This document shows, piece after piece, positions 46,142-56,241 of a DNA stretch of 64,000 bases (position 1 is its first letter; every line of letters begins with the position of its first letter). A program made the translations under genes and the position numbers. The notes below the pieces were generated by a model. The model was given only the letters and a program-made list of their open reading frames with translations. It did not search any database and was not told the origin of the DNA. Origin of the DNA: Thinopyrum elongatum (lineage: Eukaryota > Streptophyta > Magnoliopsida > Poales > Poaceae); assembly GCA_011799875.1 (NCBI GenBank), contig CM022303.1, forward strand, positions 548,469,368 to 548,533,367. The letters are read 5' to 3'.

Positions 46142-48225
46142 TCTCTACCTAATAATAAAGCACGGAGTGCTTCTGCCGGTCTGTCCGTCGCACCTTTTTG
46201 CAAAACCCCCCTCTGTTTTCTTGAAATCAACCCGCGGTCCTTTTTAGTCCGAGAAGATGTGCTCGTCCGTCCCCACGCCTCGATCCCCTTTTTTCGCCCA
46301 AGCAAATTGACGGCCGCATCTCTCGCCGCTCGCCACCGCCGTCGACGCCAACCTCCCACAAGTGGTTGCTGCCTCCGTGGATAGCACCGCTCTCGACCAA
46401 GACCAATCCGACGAGGTCGGGGCGCCACCTACTCGCGAGCCTCCACCCGAGCGCCCCGCGCTACGACGCAGCACGCGCCACCTCCGCTGCCAAATCGGCG
46501 CCCACCGGGCCACGCTCTGCGTCGGCTGCGTCGACCGCCGTGCGCCGCCGGACGGCAAAGGTGGAGCCTCCCTTGTAGAGGATTACACCGGCTGCCCAGC
46601 GCTCGCTCGCATCCTCTCCATGAAGCGCAGTCGTTGCGGGAGGATTTCGACGCCTGGCTCGCCGACAACCTCACCCAAATCCTACAGGGGGCGGTCAACG
46701 CGGCGAGCGGGAGGCTTGGGGGTCAACGCGTCCTGGCGAGCGGCCGTTGCTGCGCTCGACCGCTAGCTCCCTTGCGCTCGAAGAAGTGTGCCGGCGGCTC
46801 TACAGGGACTTGCGGCGGGGCAACGTGGATCCAACAGGGACGGCCTGGATCTGGACGGGGCTGAGGAGGCGGCGCTCCCATGGTTGGACTGTTGGGCTTG
46901 GCTCGGTGGGCAGCTTGAGGTCCTGTAGCAATGAGAAGAGAGGGAGTTAAGAGAGAGAGAGAGAAGAAAGAGGAAGGAAGGAGAAGAAGGAGAAGGGATC
47001 AGAGGGCGGCGCGGCTTGCTGCTGGTGCTCGCCGGCGCAGGCGGCTCGGGGAGGCCCGGGTGCTCGTGCAGCTCCATGGGAGCAGCTCGCGGATGGCCGG
47101 ATGGATGGATAGAGAGGAAGGAGCAGTGCTGAAGTTTTCGGTGGGGATTCTTTGTGTGGATTGCTTATTGTAATGGCTGCACTGACCAAAACCTGCTGGA
47201 TGTTGCTATGCGTGCTAGCAGCCTAACACCAATTGCAGAGAAGGGAGGCAGGAGATGGAGAGTGTCTCGTGGCTGGCAGGGAGGAAGGAAGAGGGAGAGG
47301 GGCTGGTGGAGGAGCAAGGCAGTAGGATGCTGTCACCATGATTCCAAACCGCATCTTTGGATCAGATATGTGAGTTGGGTGGGTTGGTGGGTAGGGGACG
47401 GCAGCGACTGGATGACTCGTGGCATGTGCGTGGTGTGCGTGGCTGGCATGCGGAGGCTCTGTCCGGTCAGCGTGATTTGCGACGTGGTACATACACGGGC
47501 GGCGGCGAAGCATACTGGTCGGATGCCTGCGTCTCCCAGGTCGTCTGTGGTTTGCCGTTCTTGGCTTCGTGCACGGGGTTAAGGAGATGGAAGTTTAATA
47601 CGGGCCAATATTAGAGAGCAAGTGGAAGACCACTTAAATCAAATTCTGTTGGCCGACATTAGCTCCAGAATTAGTTCAGGGTATCAAATTCTGTTCCAAT
47701 GAATTTTTCTTTTTTAAGTACCAAAGTTCCTAAATAAACATTAGCTCAGTGTATGGAGTTGACTGAAAGGATTCTAATACGCAATATGCACTCACATGTT
47801 CCTCGAGGGAATGTCCACCTCAACTATATAGCAGGAGGTTTGGGTAATTCATTCATCTTTAATCTAATCGATACTTCAATAAAGTACAAAAAATAGTCCA
47901 ATCCTCTCTCCATGAACCAATATTCCAGTTTGTAATTTGTTTAACGGCTTACCCATCGACACTAACTATGTGCCCATTTTACATGCCGAAATCACATGTA
48001 AGAAGGCCTCAAGTCCATTTACCGACATCTAAGCTCAATCGCAAGTTCTCGTACATGACATTGCCGCACAACCAAGCTCATCGGCTTGGAATTGAAAGGC
48101 GTGAATAGTTGGACCACATGACCATCGTCGATAATGGTGACGTACAGAAGTGGCAACACGAATGGATTGCTTGGCGCATACAAAGATTTCGTTCACCCGT
48201 TGCAACGTACGGGCTCTTTTGCTAG
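46142..48225 (+). mobile_element. Helitron 1 (2.1 kb)
   Basis: Starts TCTCTACCTAATAATAAAGC and ends with the hairpin CCCGT...ACGGG (48196-48213) followed by CTAG, the terminal rules of grass Helitrons. No Rep or helicase is present, so it is non-autonomous. The interior is GC-rich (46250-47150), with a GA-rich stretch at 46950-47000; ORFs there are not recognisable. The rest to 48180 shows no gene. Confidence 0.85.
46950..47000 (+). repeat. GA-rich simple repeat
   Basis: A run of GAGAGAGAGA followed by GAAGGA-type text, purine-only for about 50 bases, inside Helitron 1. Confidence 0.7.
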
Positions 48226-48908
48226 TCTTTCCCTAATAATAAAGCGGCTATTGCTTCTGACCGCTCACCGTCGTCATGTTTTTGCAGAAAAGTCCCTGTA
48301 CTTTTTGATAATTCAACCCGCAGTCCCTTTTTAAGTGGATCTGAGATAACATTTTGTTCTTACAAAAAAGACCCTGTAGTTTGCTATATTCAACCCGCGG
48401 TCCAGTGGACACGAGCACGGGCCGACGCGTGCTCTCCTCGATCCGCACGGGTACGGCGCCGCCGGCGGCGGCCGGTCTTCTTCTCCGGCCACGAGCCGCC
48501 CTGTTCTCCTTCCCCTCCCCATCCGCCCCTAAACTTCTCCGGTGACACCCCCAACCTCCTGCTCCCATGCCTTCCTTCCCTGATTTGGATCGAAGTTGGT
48601 TGTTCTCGGTCGAGAACCAATCGACCCAGAGCTACCGACGCCGCCGGCCGCCCAGCACCGTCCGCCTCGCCCCGGGCGTGAATGCTGAGGATGGGGCACA
48701 AGAGACGAGAGGCCTCATCATCGCCTCCTACTGGACCAGTCCCAACGACTTCCTCGCTGACTTTCCAGCAACGTGGTACGGGGACAACGGCGGGGGCGGG
48801 TTCAGGGGGGCGCTTCCTGGGCTGGCCGGCTGATACCCCGTGGAGGGCGGCTGCGGCCTGAGCGAGATCCATCCAACAAGGAAGCTGAAAGGAGGGAGAG
48901 GGGAGAGA

Positions 48909-49121
48909 TGGGGTCAAGGACGAAGGGGTGCTGCAGGTGGCTAATCATGGCGTTGGTGCTGGCGCTCGTCGCCACGACGGCGGTGGTGGCCAAAGCGGAA
49001 GCCTGGGGAAGGCGGAGGGCCCGGCGCCGGCCACCCAAGATGCTCCCCGTCCTGGGCCTGCCCGGGGACATCAACTCCAAGCACAGCGACGCGCTCCAGT
49101 TCTTCCAGGTCCAGAAGGGTG
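48909..49121 (+). pseudogene. Captured first exon resembling a membrane-anchored GH9 endoglucanase
   Basis: An ATG at 48909 opens a 71-codon exon: a basic N-terminus (MGSRTKGCCR), a hydrophobic anchor (LIMALVLALVATTAVV), an Arg/Pro-rich linker and LPGDINSKHSDALQFFQVQK, then a good donor, AAG/GTGAGT, at 49121. The last part matches my recollection of the start of plant family 9 glycosyl hydrolases (ALQFFxVQKSGKL), cellulose-active enzymes anchored in the membrane. The catalytic domain is absent and later exons are not seen. A second, diverged copy of the 5' flank (CTGGGCTGGC to CGAGATCCA) occurs at about 49709-49764. Identification is moderate. Confidence 0.5.
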
Positions 49122-51832
49122 AGTAAGTTCCGCTGTGGGCGTAGCCATCCTTCCAATGTCACGGCGATCCCATGTCGAAGCATTGCTCCGACCATCTAAG
49201 TTTGGTCGGTGTGGCGAGCTCTGCTTGCTTAGATTCATTTTCATATGGTACGCCATCTCATCTCCACCATGGTAGGTGGAAAGGCCAATTCTGTCTTTGT
49301 CTGGTGTGTTTTGATGGATTGAGCTGGAGAATTTCATGCTCACTGTTGCCTTCGGAATTGCTGTCAGTCTAGATTTTCTTTGCTAATTTGAGTCTCCGTT
49401 TCCTGATGGTTTTGCCTTCTTTCTCAGTGGACAGCTTCTTCTCCACTTACTGTGAAAAGCTGTATACCTTTTCTTAGTTGATGTTGCCGGCAATGAGGTT
49501 TGGCTCGCATATTCCACTCAGTTTTTCTCATATAGCTGTTAAATTAGTTGCTTCTGATGTCAGTGTTGCTCCTTTAGCTACTGGAGATTGCTACTTTGGC
49601 AATCCCATACTCTAATGCTATGCTTGTGATGTCGGCCGAGCAAAATTGACAATCTCTGCTGCTTGTTCAGCTCTGATCCATCTCAGAAAGCCTTGTTAAT
49701 TTCTGCTTCCTGGGCTGGCTGACTGACATCCCGCGGAGGGCGGCTGTGGCCTGAGCGAGATCCAAAGGAGGACGTCCAGCCTCAGCCTCAGCACCAGGCC
49801 GCCTCCCCTCCATGTTGGATGTTGTAGTCTGTATGTACACCTTCGTCAGATCAATCTCTATATATTGATAGGCCTGCCAGCAGATGGGCTCCATGGCACT
49901 ACATCTGTATCATATTGGAATGATGTGTTGATCGATTCATAGATGGTTTGTGGTATAATCATATAGAGTCTCGCGTCACTTTTCTAACTCTATGCTGGGT
50001 CATTGGTCCTCAGTCTAATGTACAAAAGGTTAGTTTATCAGAATTCAATGATAGTGCATATTTACCGCCGTTTATTGCATATGAGATTTCTCAATTTCAC
50101 TTCTCAACATGATATTTGCAGGTTAATTATTACTCAACCGACCTGCTTTTGTTGTACTTTTTATTCGATTTGTTCAGGTTTATTTGATGTCCAATGATAT
50201 ATTATGTGCATCTCTGAACCAAGCAAACATGATGGTCAATGCGCCGAACTTGCATGAAAACCCACGGCTTCTCGGTCTATCCTCTATAGATGCTTCCAGG
50301 TTTAACATTGTTCTCCTAATGCTCTTTTCTCTCGACGACTGCTGCTATCCACTTATCTACACCATCACATTTTCTGACATGTTCATGTGCAGGCTGATTG
50401 ATGCATGCATTGCTATGAGCTAAGGGTTAACAAAATACGAGTAGCATGCTGCAGCATCTCATTACCTTTTCCCAAATTAGCCTATAAAATTAAATGATTG
50501 CTAGCGTTGTATCATTAGCAGTCTGAAGATCTTTTGTCTTGTTTTGTTTACTCAGGATGAATAGAGGGGCAATGTTGTTGACCGATTGATTTTCCTCCTG
50601 ACAAATCCGTGACTAATTCTATTGCAATCTTTTCTTCATTATCTTCATTAATTTTTTATCTAATGTTCCCTTACAGTGAAATTCTCAGTATCGGTGTTTC
50701 TGAGCGACAAATCTATCTCCTTCAAAGAATGCCATTGGCACTTGAAGTTAAATGGAATAAGCTCAAGCTTACCTTTTTCATATGTGGGGAACACATCTTC
50801 TATCAAGACACTTCCTATATACAGTATTACATTTATCCCTTTATTCAAGACAAGCATGCAACAAGATACTTAACTTACAGACAGAACAATACCATAGATG
50901 CTTTAGTTTTCAGGACAGGCTACAATATTTTCATAGACGGGATGCATGTGAGTTGTTGCTGTACAGAAAAGGTTGGATATGTGAGTTCAATCATTTTAGT
51001 TTCAGGTTCTGGTACTTGATACTGAACTACGAAAATGGAAGATTGTGCTTCATAGATTTGACAGTGAGTTCTATCAAATTTAGTTAGTCTTCCTTTGAAA
51101 CCCCTGCTGGAATGTTAATCTATGTGAAACTTTGAGTGCCTATAATATGTCATGGGTGTTTGCTGCGCGAGCAACAACGCAGAGGGAGAAGCGACGACCA
51201 TCAACAGCGACGCCTTGCAATAAAGCGATTTAGGTTAATTGCGTTTAGCGCATTCTTAATTTCTTTGGCATGGGAAGGGTGTTGTTAATCTCAGTGTTGT
51301 AACATGCCTAAATGTCATATTATGCTCCTCCTCCTATCCTTTTGTTGGTTACTTTGCCAGTTTTGCTACAGTGTTGTCACAGGCATCCAGATTGCACATA
51401 ATCTGGTAGAAACTAAGATCTTTCTACTAACTGACAGAGAGATAAATCCATATTTATTGTTTGAAAGGGAGGGCAAACTCCTATAGGAGGATAAATAAAT
51501 CACATGATCGGTTGTTCTTCTACATGGCAATAATTGACGAAATTCAAGTCACTTGGACCATGACCACGGTTGGGTATACCTGGTAACGTGGTGTCAGTTA
51601 TTGAATTACCAATTTCATGCTATTTGAAATACTTAGAGAATGCATTGTGCCAAATTCTTCATGGCCTAAAAATAAAATAAAATTCAACCAGTGGCAACGC
51701 ACAAGCAATGTCGTAGACCGGATGCTCACGCAACTGAGCCTCGGCAAGTAGAGCTGCCTGAAGTCGCATGACGCTCATGTGCTCCCCTAGGCCGAATCAT
51801 TGGGAAGAAGAGTAGGAGGCCATGGGTGGCAT

Positions 51833-51916
51833 TGGGTCTAACCGATGTCTTGAGGACCTTCTTGACAACAAGACTGGGTCTAATCAATGCCTTGAGGACC
51901 TTCTTGACAACAAGAC
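51833..51916 (+). repeat. 42 bp tandem duplication
   Basis: Two copies of a unit starting TGGGTCTAA and containing TTGAGGACCTTCTTGACAAC, 42 bp apart, near the 3' end of Helitron 2. Confidence 0.85.
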
Positions 51917-52040
51917 CGTGGCACCATGCTGTATAGGGCCATCAAGGTGACCATTGCCGACCAGGCTTAACGACGGGGCTGTGATGGAGCCCTGGTAGGA
52001 CCAGGATATCCCCGTTGCAACGCACGGGCAATTTTCCTAG

Positions 52041-53429
52041 TCTTTCCCTAATAATAAAGCAGCTATTGCTTCTGCCCGCTCACCGCCGTCGCGGTATTTT
52101 TTGCAAAAACAACCCTGTATTTTTTAGTAATTGAACCCGCACTCCATAAATACCGTACGTAGACCTCCACCAGCGATCGCTCGCGGTTGCGCCGAGCTCA
52201 TGCGGCGCCCATCACTCGCGTTTGTGCCGCCTGGGCCGAGCTCGTGCGCCGCTGGCCCATTTAAGATTGCGCTACTGGCCCATTTAAGAAATACGGAAGC
52301 AAAAATAGTGCTGGTACAATGAATCGAACACACAACCTCATGTTGAATAAGTAGCGTCGCTACCGTTGGGCTACATCATGTTGTTTGCACAAGATAAGGT
52401 TGACCGCATATTGAATTGTCCCACCTCGCCTTTTTACACTCGGTTCTCTCAATTTATATGTCTTCCGGTTTGCTGGGCATCAAGGAGTTGTGTCGAAAAT
52501 TAATAAGCGGAAGATGAAGACTCAGTCCTTGGTTATCTCTAGAGAAGATTCCAAAAGATGTGTGGCAGAAGAATATGGAAGGAAAAATAAGTTCTCTCCA
52601 GCAGCTAATGCATGCTTACAAAAAACGCAGACGAGGTCTCCAACTAATGGATCTCCATGCTGGGCCATGGCCGAGGCAAAATAGGACAGACAGAGAAGAA
52701 ATAGTGCGTGGTGGAGATTATGGGCCGCAGTTGCATCAAAAAATGTAGGCGTGTTGTGCAGATGATTTGGGTGCGAGTTTCCAATATGGATGTCCCCAAT
52801 GCTCTATGCTTCCGGGTGAACAAAGGACGCCATGCCCATAGCTACGCCGGTGTCGATGACAGGGTGTGGTTGGTCGACGTCAATAAGAGACACATATCAG
52901 TGTTGTCCGTCGTGCCCTACTCAAACAAACAAACAAGAAATAAGGCCGAGAGGCCAGTCATCGGCTACTACAAGGAAGATACCTATGATGGTGACGCCAT
53001 GCCCATAGCTACGCCGGCGTTGATCGACGTATTCCCTTACTCCTCAATATAGTGATACACGAAGAGGCAAAAAGCAAAGAAGAACTTCAACGTTTGCCAT
53101 GACACAAATGAAAGCATCTCTTGCAATGCACCCATACCAACGTACGGGTCCGTGTTCTCCGTTGTTGAGTGGCCATCTCAGTGTGGAAATGGCGGTGGTC
53201 CTAACACGATGTCCATGGGCATTTGATCGGCGGGGACGACCAGGTTGTAGAGAGTAGTCTCTAGAAAGACGAAGACGGGACATGAGTTGTGAGCGTGCAC
53301 AATTCGAATTTGTGTGCGTCTCTCTGCCGTGGCCGGGCACAATTCGAATGCTGTTGTGACGTGTTGGCGGATATTTCAGTGGACACGTCAATTATCTCTC
53401 CCGTTGCAACGCACGGACATATGTTCTAG
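52041..53429 (+). mobile_element. Helitron 3 (1.4 kb)
   Basis: Starts TCTTTCCCTAATAATAAAGC directly after CTAG of Helitron 2 and ends CCGTTGCAACGCACGG...CTAG at 53429. It contains a tRNA-like stretch and the short open frame 52708-53052, with two TGACGCCATGCCCATAGCTACGCCGG-like copies (near 52829 and 52994); no known protein. Confidence 0.85.
52316..52384 (-). other. tRNA-like sequence with degenerate A and B boxes
   Basis: The minus strand reads TAGCCCAACGGTAG (A-box-like) and, 35 bases on, TGTGTTCGATTC (B-box-like). The acceptor and T stems do not pair properly, so it is not a working tRNA; it is probably a tRNA-derived relic. Confidence 0.3.
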
Positions 53430-54921
53430 TATATCTTTACCTAATAATAAAGCGGCTATCGCTTCTGTCCGCTCACCGTGGTCGCACTTTTTGCAGAAAA
53501 ACCCCTGTGATTTTGTGTATTGAACCCGCAATCCATTATTAATATGCGAAGAAAAAACGGTTCGCTGGAAAAAAAGAACTCGTACGCTTCTGCCTCCTCG
53601 CCTCGACGCTGGCCTTGTCGAGCCAAATCCCCTAGCCGCCGCCGCACCACTCGCCGCCGCGGCCGACCTCAACCCGCCCGCCGCCGCGGCCGCACCTCTG
53701 CCCGCTCGCCGCCCCTACCGCGGCGCTCGAGCGCAGCTTCTGATCAGGTCAACGCGGTGGCTTGAGGGGCTGGGGACGACGCGTCAGCTCGGTGCAGAAC
53801 GGCGGCGGCGGGATCTAGCGGGCGCAGGAGAAGGGGGATCCGGCGCGGCGGGTGAAGTCCTTGCAGGTGGAGGCAGTCCTCCATGGCTGGCAGGAAGAGC
53901 TCCAAGGTCATGGCGGGGCTTTGATTTCTCTGGTAGAAAAGAGAGACAGAGGAGGATCCTGAAAGAATTCAGGGAGGAGGAGAGGTAGGAGAAGAAGGAC
54001 GGGGAAGAAGGAAGGGTGCGGCAGGGGTGCAGCGGAACGAGGGCACTGGTCTCGCGCGTGAGCAGCGCCTCTCCTCGGGAGGTTCAGGAGGGAGCGAGTG
54101 AAACTCAAATCCACTTCAGAGCAAGGTACTATTGTAGAAGTACGAAGAAGCGAGCTGGCGAGATGTACACGTACTAGCCGGCAACGATGATGAAGCAAGC
54201 CAACCAGATGTGCACGAAACTACCATACATCATGCCTGATTGATCCTCCGGTACGTGTTCCATTGGCTAATAGCCCATGCTAGCTAGCTAGCAACCATGT
54301 AAATTTCCCACGCTTGATTGATTCCTTTAGGACATCATTAATTTTATATGTTCTTCCATGATTATCTAGATAATACTAACTGTTGATGTTTCTTTCATGC
54401 ATACATGGTTTTGCTAGGAGTTTTTCCACTGGTGAGGTCTGAACTCTGAATATTATGAACTTAAGGATAAATCTTATAGCAGATCAAAATCCTGGTGCAC
54501 GCAAAAAAAGAAAAAGAGATCAGAATCATGGTTGTGCTGATTCCATAGGGGCCTCATGATGGTTTGTGTTCTTTTATTCAAATGAAAAAACCAAGATTAT
54601 TATTGTAATTGTTACAGTTGTACTAGCAGGATTATCCTAGAAGCTGTGCCAATTTTCATCAATTGATAACACAGTAAGGTAGTGAATCATCTTTGTAGAC
54701 TTTACCATGCCTAGATTGGTTGACTTGGATCATGTGTATGTCTTAAACTTTTAGAAAATTCTCACTTTCTATGCTAAGCTCGAATTTGAAGATACAAGTT
54801 GACGTGTTTCTTGGGACAGTGTGACCAAAAAACGAACCTTCAGTTTCCGCAATCAGAAGAAAAGTGAGTGATTTTTCAATGAAAACATAATACTTCTGAG
54901 CATAAGCATGATAAAGTGCAG

Positions 54922-55827
54922 CAACCGACTTGGCTTATTGTTTTGAAAATCGCAACCGGTGCTCTCCTGCTTGTTTTTGTGATCACTGGTGTTGTTACTG
55001 CCTGCAGAAGCTACAATCTAAAGCCTTCTATAAGAATATCATCACAGAGTAGATCAAAAAGTTGGAGCGACGAGATAACAGTATTGATTGGTTGGTATTA
55101 ACTTTATAAAATAAATTGATTATTTTGTCTAACATATATTGTTGCTAATGTGTTCATGCTTTCCTCAGATTCTGATATGCTGAAAATTTGCCAAAATTGA
55201 GTCGCCAGGAAGTTGAAGTAGCGTGTGAGGATTTTAGCAACATAATTGGCTCAACTCCGGAGACTGTAGTCTACAAAGGAACAATGAAGGATGGACCTGA
55301 GGTTTCTGTCATATCATTATTCCTCTTTGAAGGTCATTGGACTAGCCAGCATGAGCCCTTTTACCAAAACAAGGTAGTTCATTCGTCTAAAATTGCGACT
55401 CAGAAACACCTCTTAATTCAAATAAAATGGGATGAACATTGTAGGTTATTGATCTGGCAAGGTTGAATCATGAGAACATAGCAAAGTTTCTGGACTATTG
55501 CAGAGAGAGTGACCCATTCTGGAGGATGTTAGTCTTTGAGTACGCATCAAATGGGACCCTGTACGAGCACCTACACTGTAAGTCTATCTCTTCAGTTTCG
55601 TTACAACACACTAAATATTTGCATTTTCTGTGTGTCATAGATTTGATCTCATTTGTTTTCTTCCTTTAGATGGGGAAGCGGCCCAATTCTCTTGGCTCAG
55701 ACGAATGGAAATAGCCATCGGCATCGCCCAAGGTTTAAGGTATCTGCACACCGAGTCGCGGCCTCCTTTCGCTATATTAGAGCTGAAATCCAATTCAGTA
55801 TATGTTACAGAAGATTTTACCCCCAAG
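54922..55827 (+). pseudogene. Captured LRR receptor-like kinase fragment (MRH1/MDIS-type), four exons
   Basis: Four exons with proper splice borders are seen: 54922-55090, 55169-55373, 55445-55577 and 55670-55827. The first encodes a membrane segment (LLLVFVITGVVTA) and a Ser/Lys-rich juxtamembrane part. The second reads SRQEVEVACEDFSNIIGS and VVYKGTMKDGPEVSVISL, the third LNHENIAKFLDYCRESDPF and LVFEYASNGTLYEHL, the fourth MEIAIGIAQGLRYLHTES and SNSVYVTEDFTPK. This is the N-lobe and start of the C-lobe of the MRH1/MDIS type of LRR receptor kinases, weak or inactive kinases. The LRRs upstream and the activation loop onward are absent. A one-base loss before PKLSRQE (about 55186) shifts exon 2, so no protein can result. 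Confidence 0.85.
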
Positions 55828-55917
55828 GTACTTACATGGCTTTTCTGTACAAACTGAACTTTGAAATCCACTTCAGACAATTGCTCATGACTTGACAGAA
55901 ATCATTCTTATGAGCAG

Positions 55918-56241
55918 GCTGACGACGTCGTCTACTAAAGCCCCACCGGCGACGCGACGGGAGAGCTCCAACCTGTACGTGGGTGTGGGAACGCAGATCC
56001 GCGTCGCCAGCCTACACAAGGCCATGGTCAATGCGCCGACGCAGGGTTCATCATCCGTCTTCGTCAGGTAAGCGAAGTGACCCACCTTTCCTCTTTCTCA
56101 TCAGATCGGTTTTATTGTGATATTGCATTTAAGTCAATCATTTTTTATGATTCTTTCAGTGTTAAAGAAGATGGATTTTTACCTGAATAAATTGCTTGTA
56201 TAGATATGTAGAGGATGAACTCAACAAGCGGATCTTTCAAG
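55918..56241 (+). pseudogene. Second captured gene fragment, two exons, unrecognised
   Basis: After an acceptor (TGAGCAG) an exon runs 55918-56067 to the donor CAG/GTAAGC, and a short exon 56204-56241 follows (TATAG/ATATG to CAAG/GTTAAT). Joined, the frame reads KAPPATRRESSNLYVGVGTQ, HKAMVNAPTQGSSSVFVRYV and EDELNKRIFQ without stop. Its GC content is unlike the receptor-kinase exons just before, suggesting a different donor gene. I do not recognise it. Confidence 0.45.

Larger units (their letters stand above)
48226..52040 (+). mobile_element. Helitron 2 (3.8 kb)
   Basis: Starts TCTTTCCCTAATAATAAAGC directly after the CTAG of Helitron 1 and ends with hairpin CCCGT...ACGGG (52011-52028) and CTAG at 52037-52040. 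It carries the first exon of an endoglucanase-like gene and long AT-rich intron-like sequence (49130-51700) without a recognisable gene. It has no Helitron enzymes. Confidence 0.88.

Noticed and set aside
46244..47077. Open frames of 90-134 codons in Helitron 1
   Set aside because: GC-rich and overlapping on both strands with no recognisable domain; kept only as unannotated cargo.
50609..51090. Overlapping frames of 65-136 codons in Helitron 2
   Set aside because: AT-rich, with no recognised motif and no convincing splice borders; could be intron or UTR of a captured gene but cannot be supported.
54922..55827. Resident receptor-kinase gene of the host
   Set aside because: LRRs, activation loop and C-terminus are missing, exon 2 is frameshifted, and both sides carry Helitron termini, so a captured fragment is the better explanation.
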